A DNA stretch of 40,500 nt from Deinococcus arboris. Lineage in GTDB: Bacteria; Deinococcota; Deinococci; Deinococcales; Deinococcaceae. The notes under the pieces were generated by a model. It was not told where the DNA came from. It saw only the letters and a list, made by a program, of their open reading frames with translations, and made no database searches. The position numbers were made by a program, and so were the translations under genes. Position 1 is the first letter of the stretch. The number at the start of each line of letters is the position of its first letter. The DNA lies in assembly GCF_009755355.1 (NCBI RefSeq), contig NZ_WQLB01000039.1:1-40500 (forward strand), read 5' to 3'. Shown piece after piece: positions 28,211 through 37,589 of this stretch.

Positions 28211-31200
28211 CTACAGCGTCAAGGCGTGGCGGGCCGCAAACTCCTGGCGAAAGGGGCCCGGCACCTGCGCCAGGGCAGCCTGCCACCAGGCTTGCGCCTG
28301 CTCACGTCCTTCGGCGGCGGCCTCATCGCCGGTGTGCTCCAGGGCGCGGGCATAAACGTCCAGCAGGTCGCCCAGCGGCTCCTCTGGGGTCAGGGCGGCG
28401 CTCAGGTCCAGGGCCGCGCGGCTGTCCTCCAGTGCCGCCGCGCCGTCTCCCAGGTCCAGGTGCGCCTGGGCCCGCCGGGTCAGCGCCAGTACCTCCAGCC
28501 CGCCCAGTTTGGCGTCGTGGGCCAGGGTCAGGGCCGCCGTGGCGCTGTCCAGGGCCTGGGCCGGCGCGACCACCCGCGTCAGGGCCAGCAGCAGGCGGCC
28601 CTGCTCGAACGGGTCCGGGTGAGAAACCGGCCGGGCCAGCGCCGCCTCCAGCAATGCGCGGGCCTCCTCGGGCTGGCCCAGGGCGGTCAGTACCTCGGCG
28701 CGGGTCAGCAGCACGCGCGGCTGGTCGTGGCCCACCAGGTCGCCCCGCGCTTCCAGGTCGTCCAGTTCTTTTAGGCTGCGTGCTGGGGCACCCAGCGTCA
28801 GGTACAGCCGCGCCAGATCAAGCTGCAGAATGCTCAGCCACCATGTCCGCACGATGACGGGCGAGGTCAGGGCAGCATTCAAGGTCTCCAGGGCGCCGGC
28901 CCACAGCCCCAGCGCGTGCTGGGCCAGCGCCTGGGCGTGTGCAGCGGTAAACAGCAGCTGACTGGGGGTGTCGAGCTGGGTCAGGGTGTCCTGGGCCTGC
29001 TGGGCCAGCCGCAGGGCCAGCTGGGCGCGCCCCAGTTCCTGCTGCAGCCACGCCATGCGGGCCAGCGCGGCCACCTGTCCGGTGTGGTCGTTCAGTTCGG
29101 TGTACAGGGCCAGCGCCCGGTCAAACTCTGCCAGGGCCGTCTGGCGGTGGGTCACGCTCAGGACGCGGCCCAGGCCCAGATGCACCGAGGCCTGAAGGTC
29201 GGGGTCGCCCAGCGTCGTGGCCAGCGTGCCCAGCTGGGTCAGGTGGTGACGGGCGGCGGTCAGGTCGCCGTGCAGCAGGGCCTCGGCGGCCAGGGCCTCA
29301 TGGCACACGGTTTGCAGGCGGTGGTCGCTGGCGCCCGTGGCCTGCGTCAGGGTGGCTTCGGCCAGGGCGTGCAGGCCCGGCCAGTCCCCCTGCTCGAACA
29401 GGTCCCTGAGCTGCGCCTCGTAGGCGCGCACCGCCTGCTGGGGGGTGTGGGCCAGCCGGTGCAGCAGCAACCCCAGCCGGTGAAAGAGGCCGGGCACAGC
29501 GACGGCAGCGGCCAGGCGCAGGGCAACGGTGGCCGCCTCAAAGGCGCCGTCACTGTTGCCCGCGGCCTCAAACGACGCGGCGGCCTGCTCGCCAAAGGCC
29601 ACGGCCTCGCCCAGGCGGCCCTGGCGCCGCGCCGCCTCGGCGGCCCGCAGCAGCCAGGGGGCGGCGCGCGCCTCGTCGCCGCCCACCTGCCAGTGCCCGG
29701 CGATGCGCGCGGGCGCGGCGTTCCCCTCACTTTCCAGCACGCGGGCGGCGCTGCGGTTCAGCAGGCGGCGCACCGCCTCGGTCAGGCCAGCCAGCACGGT
29801 TTCTTGCACCAGGTCGTGGGCGAAGCGCTCGCCCACCATGACCTGCGCCTCTTCCAGCTCCTCCCAGGCGGCGGCGGTGTCCAGCACCGGGGCGCCCAGG
29901 ACCGCCGCCACCAGCTCGATTTGCAAGTCGCTTTGCAGCACGGCCGCGGCCCGCGCCGCCGCCAGGGCCGCCGCCGAGAGCCGGGTCAGGCGGTGGGCAA
30001 TGAGGCTGGACGCCTGTTCGGTGACGGGCAGCGGCCCGTCCAGGGCCGAGGAAGCGAGCATGTGCTTGACGGTTTCCAGAATGAACAGGGGGTTGCCGCC
30101 TGTAAACTGCGCCAGCGCCGCGCCCTGCGTCTGCAGTTCGGGCACATCAAGGTCCCCCACCAGCTGCCCCACCGCCTCTGGGCGCAGCGGCGCGAGGTCC
30201 AGGGTGCGGTGGTGGCTGGCGGCGGCGCTGCGCCGGAAGAGGTCCAGCGTGTCGCTGGCCACCTCGGCGGGGCGCAGGGTGCCGATCAGGCGCGGCACGC
30301 CCCCCGGCTGCCCCAGGGGAAAGTGATTGGAAATCAGGACGAACGTCGCCTCTACAGAAGCGCGGTCGGCGAGGTGCAGGTCGTCGTACACCAGGGCGCT
30401 GACACCATCCAGCCCGGCCCGGAAAACATAGGCAATGGCCTCATGCAGCCGGTCGTCAGGACGGTCAAGCTGCGGGTCCTCTGGGCCGCCCAGTTCGGGC
30501 AGCAGCCGGGCGAGGCAGCGGCGCGTCCACGGCTCCAGAGGCAGCCCAGGTGTACGGGCCAGAATTCGCCGCAGGCTCCGCGTGGTGGTGGCGTAGGGCA
30601 CGGTGGCGTCGCCGGGCCGGCCTTCCAGGGTCAGCACCTCGCCCCGGCTGCGCGCAAAGTCGTGTGCCAGCCTGGACTTGCCCACCCCCGCCTCGCCCGA
30701 CAGCAGGATGACCTGGCCAGCGGCCCAGGCGTCGTCCAGCTGTCGCCATTCGGCCTCGCGGCCCACCAGGCGGGGGGGGCGCCGCACCGCCAGCGGCAGC
30801 CGGGGCCGCGCCGGCACTGCCGGCACCGCCACGGGCGCACCCCGCTCGATCTCCTGGGCCAGCGCCGCCGTCTCTGGCGCGGGCTCGACCCCAAATTCAC
30901 GCTGAATCACGGCGCGGCAGCGCTCGAAGGAAGTCAGGGCGGCGCCCCGGTCACCCGCCAGATACTGCAGCCGCATCAACCGGCGCCACGCCTCCTCGGA
31001 TGTGGGGCTCAGTTCCAGCAGGCGCTGGGTGCTCAGGCCCGCCGCCGCGAAGTCACCTGCATCTTCCTGCCGCTGGGCCTCGTTCAGCAGGCGCTCGGCC
31101 CAGAGCCGCTCGGCGCGCTCACGCCAGATCAGCAGCCAGTCGGCCAGTTCTTCCTGGGCGTCAACTTCGGTGCCGGCCAGCAGCAGACCGGGCGCCGGCG

Positions 31201-31534
31201 CCTCCCCGGCCGCGTGCAGGGCCGGCTGTTGCAGGGCGTGAACGTCGACCTGGACCTCGGACGCCAGCGCCAGCAGGTCGCCAGCCAGCACCAGCCCGTC
31301 ACCGTGGGTCCGGGCCAGCCGCCGCACCAGATGAACCAGGTTGTTCCGCGCGCCGCGCTCGGGCGTGTCCGGCCACAGCAGCCGGGCCAGGCGCGAGCGG
31401 GTGGTGGGGCCTTCCAGGGCCAGGTAGGCCAGCAGCACCAGGGCCGCGCCGTCCAGCGGGACACTCAGGCCACCGGGGCGGATCAGGCGCGGCGCGCCGA
31501 GCAGGTGCAGCTGCCAGAAGGGCGCGGGCGTCAT
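28211..31534 (-). CDS. SARP/BTAD-type transcriptional regulator with ATPase and TPR domains
   Basis: 1107 residues. The N-terminus (about 7-95, WQLHLLGAPRLIRPGG...GPTTRSRLARLLWPDTPERGARNNLVHLVRRLA) is the OmpR-type winged helix of SARP regulators. The BTAD helical domain follows to about 235, ending AVIQREFGVEPAPETAALAQEIERG. A STAND/AAA ATPase comes next, with Walker A LLSGEAGVGKSRLAHDFA (near residue 280) and a later ALVYDDLHLADRAS Walker-B-like strand. TPR-type helical repeats fill the C-terminal half. In actinomycetes such proteins switch on secondary metabolism or stress responses; no target is visible here. TATGCT lies eight bases before the ATG. It diverges from the ThiF/MoeB-like gene. 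Confidence 0.9.
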   Translation of the reverse strand: MTPAPFWQLHLLGAPRLIRPGGLSVPLDGAALVLLAYLALEGPTTRSRLARLLWPDTPERGARNNLVHLVRRLARTHGDGLVLAGDLLALASEVQVDVHALQQPALHAAGEAPAPGLLLAGTEVDAQEELADWLLIWRERAERLWAERLLNEAQRQEDAGDFAAAGLSTQRLLELSPTSEEAWRRLMRLQYLAGDRGAALTSFERCRAVIQREFGVEPAPETAALAQEIERGAPVAVPAVPARPRLPLAVRRPPRLVGREAEWRQLDDAWAAGQVILLSGEAGVGKSRLAHDFARSRGEVLTLEGRPGDATVPYATTTRSLRRILARTPGLPLEPWTRRCLARLLPELGGPEDPQLDRPDDRLHEAIAYVFRAGLDGVSALVYDDLHLADRASVEATFVLISNHFPLGQPGGVPRLIGTLRPAEVASDTLDLFRRSAAASHHRTLDLAPLRPEAVGQLVGDLDVPELQTQGAALAQFTGGNPLFILETVKHMLASSALDGPLPVTEQASSLIAHRLTRLSAAALAAARAAAVLQSDLQIELVAAVLGAPVLDTAAAWEELEEAQVMVGERFAHDLVQETVLAGLTEAVRRLLNRSAARVLESEGNAAPARIAGHWQVGGDEARAAPWLLRAAEAARRQGRLGEAVAFGEQAAASFEAAGNSDGAFEAATVALRLAAAVAVPGLFHRLGLLLHRLAHTPQQAVRAYEAQLRDLFEQGDWPGLHALAEATLTQATGASDHRLQTVCHEALAAEALLHGDLTAARHHLTQLGTLATTLGDPDLQASVHLGLGRVLSVTHRQTALAEFDRALALYTELNDHTGQVAALARMAWLQQELGRAQLALRLAQQAQDTLTQLDTPSQLLFTAAHAQALAQHALGLWAGALETLNAALTSPVIVRTWWLSILQLDLARLYLTLGAPARSLKELDDLEARGDLVGHDQPRVLLTRAEVLTALGQPEEARALLEAALARPVSHPDPFEQGRLLLALTRVVAPAQALDSATAALTLAHDAKLGGLEVLALTRRAQAHLDLGDGAAALEDSRAALDLSAALTPEEPLGDLLDVYARALEHTGDEAAAEGREQAQAWWQAALAQVPGPFRQEFAARHALTL

Positions 31535-31542
31535 GGGGCCTC

Positions 31543-31548
31543 AGCATA
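31543..31548 (-). promoter_or_regulatory. -10 box TATGCT of the SARP-like regulator
   Basis: On the minus strand TATGCT is followed by GAGGCCCC and the ATG at 31534, a leader of zero to two bases. Confidence 0.45.
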
Positions 31549-31648
31549 CCGAGTCCGCCCCGCAGGCGGGCAGACCTCAGCCGCCAGGATGCAGAGAAGG
31601 TCTAGCCGCGCCGCCGCCCAGGCCGTTTCCGGTGCCTGGCCGGCGCTC

Positions 31649-31654
31649 TACACT
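31649..31654 (+). promoter_or_regulatory. -10 box TACACT of the ThiF/MoeB-like gene
   Basis: TACACT then GCTGGTC then ATG at 31662, with no ribosome-binding site. It supports 31662 over the in-frame ATG at 31533. Confidence 0.5.
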
Positions 31655-31661
31655 GCTGGTC

Positions 31662-32413
<752 letters not shown>

Positions 32414-32417
<4 letters not shown>

Positions 32418-32441
32418 CGCGGGGAGCAGGTGTGTTACTGT
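32414..32441 (+). promoter_or_regulatory. Promoter of the HU gene
   Basis: TTGACG (32414-32419), a 16-base spacer, then TACTGT (32436-32441), close to the consensus sigma-A pattern. The -35 covers the TGA stop of the ThiF-like gene. Transcription would begin about 40 bases before the HU ATG. Confidence 0.7.
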
Positions 32442-32490
32442 GCGCCTGAGCCTACAATCCAGCTCGACTTCAGTTCTCGGAGGTTCCCGC

Positions 32491-32859
32491 ATGGCCAAGA
32501 GCAGCAAGCCCGCCGCGAAGAAGCCCGCCACCCGTCCCGCCGCCCGCGCCGCTGACCGCAGCGCCCCCAGCAGCGAGGGCAGCGGCAAGATTGCCAAGAC
32601 CCAGATTATTGACCTGGTCGCCGACCGCACCTCGCTCAGCAAGAAGCAGGCCGGCGACGCCGTGGCCACCATGCTCGACTGCGTGGTATCGGCCCTGCGT
32701 TCGGGCCAGAGCGTGGGCCTGCCCGGCCTGGGCACCCTGAGCGTGGCCCAGACCGCCGAGCGCAGCGGGGTGCGCCCCGGCACCAGCGAGCGCATCACCA
32801 TTCCTGCCGGCAAGAAGGTCCGCTTTAAGGTGGCCACGACCCTGAAAGGCACCCTGTAA
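32491..32859 (+). CDS. hup: HU-family nucleoid DNA-binding protein
   Basis: 122 residues, starting at ATG 32491 with GGAGG seven bases upstream. Residues 1-32 are a Lys/Ala/Pro-rich tail ([15 protein letters not shown]...), the kind of N-terminal extension known for Deinococcus HU. The core from about 33 ([34 protein letters not shown]) through [43 protein letters not shown] is a normal HU with its DNA-binding beta arms. It compacts and bends nucleoid DNA and is essential in D. radiodurans. It has its own strong promoter and a following hairpin, so it is monocistronic. Confidence 0.95.
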   Translation: MAKSSKPAAKKPATRPAARAADRSAPSSEGSGKIAKTQIIDLVADRTSLSKKQAGDAVATMLDCVVSALRSGQSVGLPGLGTLSVAQTAERSGVRPGTSERITIPAGKKVRFKVATTLKGTL

Positions 32860-32880
32860 AAGCCAGGGGCAATGGTCTGT

Positions 32881-32903
32881 CAGCGGCGCCAGGTGCGCCG
32901 CTG
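32881..32903 (+). terminator. Hairpin downstream of HU
   Basis: CAGCGGCGC (32881-32889) pairs perfectly with GCGCCGCTG (32895-32903), loop CAGGT, 21 bases after the HU stop. The following sequence is only modestly T-rich. Confidence 0.6.
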
Positions 32904-33392
32904 CTGCGTTGTGTAGGGCGCGTTTCTTATCGAATACAGCTTCCGATTGAAACTATTGAGACGAGCGAGCAGGTGAGGTCGAGCAGGATACTGACCTACC
33001 GATGCTCTTGCCGAGTATCCACAAGACAGGTGGAATTTTTACCAATCAAATTGTTGAAGAGAAAGGCCTCTCTGCAAAGAGGGCGGTGTAGAGGTGATTG
33101 ACGCCTCTTCCGTCCACGACAGCTGCGGGCTCTCTCTGAAGAGTGATTCGTCTCCACTGCTTGGCAGGTTTGCTCATCTCAGGGGCACAACCGGATAGAG
33201 CTTGAGAGGTGTCGGCTTCTACGGCTGCCGGCCCTTTTATATTCAAGTGTTGAAAAAGAGTGAAGCCCTGCTCTGGAGCCTTCTAGAGCTGTGAGGAAGC
33301 CCTTTCCTTTCAGAGGCGCGTGCTTGCGCTAGAGGGCGCACACTTTACATAACGCAGGCGGGTCACCCATACTTCAGGGTAAGGAGGCTTTT
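32904..33392. other. AT-richer intergenic stretch without a recognised gene
   Basis: About 490 bases visibly less GC-rich than the rest of the window. A 66-codon minus-strand frame (33046-33246) overlaps it but resembles no family I know and lacks a clear ribosome-binding site. Short inverted repeats are present (for example GCTCT...AGAGC near 33270-33290). The last bases hold the TAAGGAGG binding site of the next gene (33380-33387). It could hold a small RNA or a worn mobile remnant; neither can be shown. Confidence 0.4.
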
Positions 33393-33827
33393 ATGGCTTA
33401 CAAGAAACTCAGTGAACAGGTGCTGGAACTCAGCAACCCCCAGCGCAGCGATTCATTTATCAAACTTTTCCGTGAGGCGGTGCGTCAGGGCAAGTTTGAC
33501 GCGGCGTACATGCCTGAACGCTTTACCATGCCCAAGCAGTTTAGCCGCCGGGGCACAGAAGGCACCTACGAGCGCGACACGCGCGAAATGCTCTTTGACC
33601 AGACGGAAGACTTTGACGCCTGGTTTGAAGACACTAACCGTTCACTGGCTGCGGCCCGCCGGGGCGGCAGTGTCAAGCCCAGCGTGGAAGCCATTGAAGC
33701 GGGTCTGGTGGACTTTAAGACGATGGCCGAAGAAACCCGCCGCAAGATGCAGGCCAGCTACGAAAAAGGCCAGGCCCTGGGCAAGAGCCGCTCTAAAGGC
33801 AGCCCCGCAAAGGGTAAAAAGAAGTAA
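33393..33827 (+). CDS. Hypothetical basic helical protein, 144 residues
   Basis: A well-supported frame with TAAGGAGG five bases before its ATG. It reads AYKKLSEQVLELSNPQRSDSFIKLFREAVRQGKF, a DAAYMPERFTMPKQFSRRGTEGTYERD loop, FDAWFEDTNRSLAAARRGG and a long C-terminal helix DFKTMAEETRRKMQASYEKGQ, ending in a Lys/Ser/Gly tail (KSRSKGSPAKGKKK) that suggests nucleic-acid contact. It is cytoplasmic, with no motif I recognise, and may be restricted to Deinococcus. A strong terminator separates it from gmk, so the two are not one operon. Confidence 0.8.
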   Translation: MAYKKLSEQVLELSNPQRSDSFIKLFREAVRQGKFDAAYMPERFTMPKQFSRRGTEGTYERDTREMLFDQTEDFDAWFEDTNRSLAAARRGGSVKPSVEAIEAGLVDFKTMAEETRRKMQASYEKGQALGKSRSKGSPAKGKKK

Positions 33828-33842
33828 CGCTAACCCTTGCGT

Positions 33843-33881
33843 CAGTGGCCCCCAGCAGTGGCGGGGGCCGCTGTTCTCTTT
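33843..33881 (+). terminator. Terminator of the 144-residue protein gene
   Basis: CAGTGGCCCCC (33843-33853) pairs with GGGGGCCGCTG (33863-33873), one mismatch, followed by TTCTCTTT. Confidence 0.75.
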
Positions 33882-33897
33882 GGGCGGCTGCATTGGG

Positions 33898-33903
33898 TAT
33901 CGT
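33898..33903 (+). promoter_or_regulatory. -10 box TATCGT of gmk
   Basis: TATCGT, six bases, then ATG at 33910, in the tail of the preceding terminator. Leaderless geometry. Confidence 0.45.
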
Positions 33904-33909
33904 GGCGGG

Positions 33910-34626
33910 ATGACCGCTGGTCCCTTTTCTGACATGCCCCTCAGCACCTCGCCGCGCCGGGGCCTGCTGCTCGTGATGACCGGCGCTTCGGGCGTGGGCA
34001 AGGGCACCCTCCGTGAACGCTGGCTGGCGGGCCAGGACGTGTTTTACAGCACCTCCTGGACCACGCGTGAGGCCCGGCCCGGCGAGGAACACGGCGTCCA
34101 TTACATCTTTGTCGGCGCCGACGACTTTGAGCACAAAGCCCAGGCAAACGGGTTTCTGGAACACGCTGCCTTTGTCGGTAACCGCTACGGCACCCCGATT
34201 GAGCCCATAGAGGCCGCGCTGTCCCGTGGACAGGACGTGATTCTGGAAATTGAGGTCGAGGGCGCCATGCAGGTCAAGAGCCGCATGGGCGAGGAAGCCA
34301 TTCTGGTATTTATCATGCCGCCCAGCCTCTCCGAGCTGCGCCGCCGGCTGGAAGGCCGCGCCACCGAAACCCCGGAGCGTATCGAGGGCCGCCTGACCCG
34401 CGCCCGCGAGGAAATCCGCGAGGCCCACGAGTTCCGCTACGTGGTGGTCAACGACGATCTGGACCGCGCCGTGGACGAGCTGCATGCCATTCAGCGGGCC
34501 GAGCGCGCCCGGCAACTTCCCGAACCCGAGTGGGCTGAGGCCGACCGCGAGGCCCGCGTCAAGGCCGATGCCCTGCGCAGCTACACGCTGACCGACGCGC
34601 AGCTGAACGAGGTCGCCACGCACTAA
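33910..34626 (+). CDS. gmk: Guanylate kinase
   Basis: 238 residues from ATG 33910 (a longer in-frame ORF to 33412 is unlike protein). Gmk phosphorylates GMP to GDP. P-loop [17 protein letters not shown] is at 23-39, then [50 protein letters not shown], the GMP-binding segment with its SWTTR and GxHYxF motifs, [15 protein letters not shown], and the ADP-lid [36 protein letters not shown]. Slightly longer than E. coli Gmk (207 residues), mainly through a 20-residue N-terminal lead and a C-terminal helix. Confidence 0.94.
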   Translation: MTAGPFSDMPLSTSPRRGLLLVMTGASGVGKGTLRERWLAGQDVFYSTSWTTREARPGEEHGVHYIFVGADDFEHKAQANGFLEHAAFVGNRYGTPIEPIEAALSRGQDVILEIEVEGAMQVKSRMGEEAILVFIMPPSLSELRRRLEGRATETPERIEGRLTRAREEIREAHEFRYVVVNDDLDRAVDELHAIQRAERARQLPEPEWAEADREARVKADALRSYTLTDAQLNEVATH

Positions 34627-34654
34627 ACACCCCTTCAGTCAAGGAGGCTCTGTC

Positions 34655-35179
34655 ATGCCACTGGAACTCGTGCAGGGCGATATTTCCGCGCAGACCACCT
34701 GCGCCGTGGTCACCGCCGCCAACAAGCAACTGATGGGCGGCGGGGGCGTGGACGGCGTCATTCACCGCGCCGCTGGCCCCGAGCTGCTGCGGGCCATCTG
34801 GCAGCTGGGCGGCACGCCGACCGGAACAGCCGTGGTCACGCCGGCCTTTGACCTCTCGCGGCAGGGCGTGCAGTACGTGATTCATGCTGTGGGGCCGATC
34901 TGGCGTGGTGGGCAGGCGGAAGAGGCTGAGCTGCTGGCCAGCGCCTACCGCCACAGCCTGGCGTTAGTGGTCCAGCAGGGCTGTGCCAGCGTGGCGTTTC
35001 CAGCCATCAGTACGGGGGTCTACGGCTACCCATTGCCAGAGGCAGCCGAGGTCACCATTCGGACCATCCGCGACTTTCTGGCGGCTCACCCCGACTTGCA
35101 AGTGCGCGTGGTGCTGTATGACCGGGGCACTTTGAACGTGTTTCGGCAGGCCGAGCAGCGGCAGCTGGGCGGGGCCTGA
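34655..35179 (+). CDS. Macrodomain protein (ADP-ribose/O-acetyl-ADP-ribose hydrolase type)
   Basis: 174 residues, AAGGAGG nine bases before ATG 34655. Macrodomain marks occur in order: IVQGDIS-like [35 protein letters not shown] (the ADP-ribose-binding GGGVDGVIH loop), [10 protein letters not shown] and the catalytic loop [19 protein letters not shown]. The family hydrolyses O-acetyl-ADP-ribose or removes ADP-ribose from Asp/Glu of proteins. Complete and of ordinary size. It follows gmk by 28 bases, so they may share a transcript. Confidence 0.92.
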   Translation: MPLELVQGDISAQTTCAVVTAANKQLMGGGGVDGVIHRAAGPELLRAIWQLGGTPTGTAVVTPAFDLSRQGVQYVIHAVGPIWRGGQAEEAELLASAYRHSLALVVQQGCASVAFPAISTGVYGYPLPEAAEVTIRTIRDFLAAHPDLQVRVVLYDRGTLNVFRQAEQRQLGGA

Positions 35180-35359
35180 CAGCGGAACTCAGCGTGGTTG
35201 GGGGTGATGATCCTCAAGCACGCTGAGGCGACCACAGTGAGTGTCCGTCAGAGACAACGGCGAAAGTGGAATGGAGGGGCGGCGTTGGCCCCTCAATGGA
35301 ACGAGCAGCCGCTGTGAGTCCAGTTGGCGGTCAGGAAGGCGACCGACCCTGAAGACGAA

Positions 35360-35387
35360 AAGAGGGCGGCCCAGCAGGCGCCCTCTT
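35360..35387. terminator. Bidirectional terminator between macrodomain and usher genes
   Basis: AAGAGGGCG (35360-35368) pairs perfectly with CGCCCTCTT (35379-35387). On the minus strand the stem is followed by TTTCGTC, fitting termination of the pilus operon 18 bases past the usher stop. Confidence 0.75.
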
Positions 35388-35405
35388 CCTCAGATGAGTG
35401 ATGGC

Positions 35406-37589
35406 TCAATCGGCGGGCAGGTCTGTGCCGCTGGGGTCTGCGCTGCAACGCACAGTGTCAGCCTGGGGGCTGATGGTCACGGCGCAGCTGCTGCCGTCCT
35501 GAAGCCGCAGGCGGCCCGACTGGACCTGACCTGTGCGCGGAAGAAGCCCGGTCCCAAAGGCATCAAGGTCATACTCCTCGCCCGTGCCCAGACTGACGGC
35601 GGCGTAGCTGGCCTCGGCGCCCGTCGGGGTCTGGAAATTGACGATTCTGGCCTGCTCAAAGTTCTCGCGCCAGTCCACTTTCACCGCGCGCGATTCTGGG
35701 CTGGGCAGCAGCAGGTGGGCGTCTTTCACGCTGATTTCGATAGGCAGGGCCTGAACGTCCACGCGAAGATCGACCGGCTGACCAGAAGACACCGAGAACA
35801 CCAGCGCGCCCTGCGCGTCGGTGCGGCCCTGGAAGGCGCCTGCCACGTAAATCGAGAGGTTTGGAATGCCCGTTTCCAGCAGGACCGAGACCTCGCTGCT
35901 GCGCGCCGCACTGGCATACACCCGGTCATTGGCATACACCAGCGCGCCCTCCACACCCAGGTCAATCTGTCCGTTGGAGCCGGCTCCGGCATTGACCTCG
36001 ACTGTGCCGCGCTGCTGATAGGCGCCGTACAGGACACCTGAGCCGTAGGCCAGGCTCACGCGCTGGTCCGGCGTGGGCAGATAGGTCGTGGCGGCCCGCA
36101 CCTCAGGTCCCGACGGGCCCGCTGCGGCGCTGACCACCGCCGTCCACTGCTCGCTGGGTTTGTAGCCCAGCGTCAGGCTGACCTGCCGGCCGCGCTCGCT
36201 GAGGCGCGCCGCGCCGCTCAGGCGCACGGTCTCGCTCAGGTCGCCCGAGGCCTGCACGCGGCCGTACCAGCCGGCCTGCTGCGGGTCGTAGCCCACGCCC
36301 ACAGCCGTCGCCACGCCGCCCAGGTCGTACCCCAGGGCCGCCTCGCCGCGCGTGGCCTGGACATTCCCCAGCGGAATCTGGGCCTTGATGCCCAGGCCAG
36401 CGGCGCTGCTGAGCCGGCCACCGTAGGCCACTGTCGCCGCCGTGCCCTGGTCTGGGCTGTTGTGGGCCAGCCCAACCGTCAGGGTGTGGTTCTGGTTGGC
36501 CATGGTCACGGCCAGCGCGCCGCTGGTCACCCCGGCCTTGACCTGTGCCTGCGCGTCCAGCGTGAGGGCCGGGGTCAGGCCGTAACTCAGCTGCGCCCCG
36601 GCGTAGGGGAGGGTGCCCAACCGGCCAGCCTCGCCCAGGGCGTGGTAGCTGCCGGCGGGCAACAGGGCCGCCGGAAAGCTGTAGGCCGCCGAGATTTCCC
36701 GCTGGCCGCTCGCGTCGCTGATAATCGCCACAATGGCGCCGGCACTGCCAGTGAGGGGCAACTGCCGGAATACCGCGCGGCCCGCACCGAAGCTCCAGCG
36801 GCCCAGAAGGACGCCGCCCGAAATCAGGGTGACCGTCCCCGGCTGGGGAAGGGCGACCGTAAAGTCATCGGTGCGGCGCACCGCTGAGCCGGTGACCTGG
36901 GCCTGCAGCCCGCTGAATCCCCCCACGCCGCCGGCCAGCAGGGGCTGAATATTCCAGCCGGCCTCAATGTGGGCGTCCCGGTTCAGCTGATACCGGGCGG
37001 CAGCTGAAGGAAGCAGTTCCAATTCCCGCGTGGACGAACTGGTTTCTGTGACACCTACCCGCGCGCTAAAGGGGCCGTTGGCATAGGTGCCCTGGAGGCG
37101 CCCGCGCTGCTCCAGCACGCTTGACGGCAGGCGGTGGGCCTCCAGGCTGTATTCCAGCGCATACAGCGGCAGGTTCTGGGAGGCTGCTGGCGCCGCCTGG
37201 GCGTCTGAAACCGTGACGGTATAGACGGGCAGCAGGTCCAGCCGCGCCTGAAAGGCCAGGGTCTGACGTTCGGCGTCGTACTGCGCGGCCAGGACGGGAT
37301 TTAACTGCGTGAAGGCCAGGCCGTCACAGGTGACCTGGGCCTGGCCGTAGCGTTCCTCGCCGGCCTGCAACGCTTCTGTCTGCAGCCACAGCCCTTCTCC
37401 GGCGCGGCGCAGCGAATAGGTGCCCCGGCTCAGGCCGTCCACCCTCACCTCGGCCAGGTCTTCGGGGGCGGCGCAGATGTCGGCCGCCAGCGTGGTCTGG
37501 GCCGACGCGGTGGGCGCCAGACCCAGCAGGGCGCCGAGCAGCAGCCAGCGCCCGGATATCCGGCCCAGCGGCCCAGGCTTACTGAACAT
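35406..37589 (-). CDS. Outer-membrane usher of a chaperone-usher pilus
   Basis: 727 residues with a signal peptide (ending PTASAQ). The N-terminal domain (about 30-110) has the two Cys of ushers (DICAAPEDL ... VTCDGL). The long middle (about 140-560) is an alternating beta-strand barrel. A usher-like C-terminal domain follows: VSVLLETGIPNLSIYVAGAFQGRTDAQGALVF, then LPIEISVKDAHLLLPSPESRAVKVDWRENFEQAR, corresponding to FimD/CsuD 'vlvdtg...GRTDAxG..lvp.L..Y..N.i.id'. The Cys pair at SSCAVTI...DTVRC ends it. Ushers secrete and stack pilins handed over by the chaperone. Shorter than FimD (about 830). The start overlaps the chaperone stop by 11 bases; a terminator follows the gene. Confidence 0.85.
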   Translation of the reverse strand: MFSKPGPLGRISGRWLLLGALLGLAPTASAQTTLAADICAAPEDLAEVRVDGLSRGTYSLRRAGEGLWLQTEALQAGEERYGQAQVTCDGLAFTQLNPVLAAQYDAERQTLAFQARLDLLPVYTVTVSDAQAAPAASQNLPLYALEYSLEAHRLPSSVLEQRGRLQGTYANGPFSARVGVTETSSSTRELELLPSAAARYQLNRDAHIEAGWNIQPLLAGGVGGFSGLQAQVTGSAVRRTDDFTVALPQPGTVTLISGGVLLGRWSFGAGRAVFRQLPLTGSAGAIVAIISDASGQREISAAYSFPAALLPAGSYHALGEAGRLGTLPYAGAQLSYGLTPALTLDAQAQVKAGVTSGALAVTMANQNHTLTVGLAHNSPDQGTAATVAYGGRLSSAAGLGIKAQIPLGNVQATRGEAALGYDLGGVATAVGVGYDPQQAGWYGRVQASGDLSETVRLSGAARLSERGRQVSLTLGYKPSEQWTAVVSAAAGPSGPEVRAATTYLPTPDQRVSLAYGSGVLYGAYQQRGTVEVNAGAGSNGQIDLGVEGALVYANDRVYASAARSSEVSVLLETGIPNLSIYVAGAFQGRTDAQGALVFSVSSGQPVDLRVDVQALPIEISVKDAHLLLPSPESRAVKVDWRENFEQARIVNFQTPTGAEASYAAVSLGTGEEYDLDAFGTGLLPRTGQVQSGRLRLQDGSSCAVTISPQADTVRCSADPSGTDLPAD

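Noticed and set aside
33046..33246. A 66-codon minus-strand ORF in the AT-richer gap
   Set aside because: No ribosome-binding site, no family resemblance, atypical composition; kept only as part of the unexplained gap.
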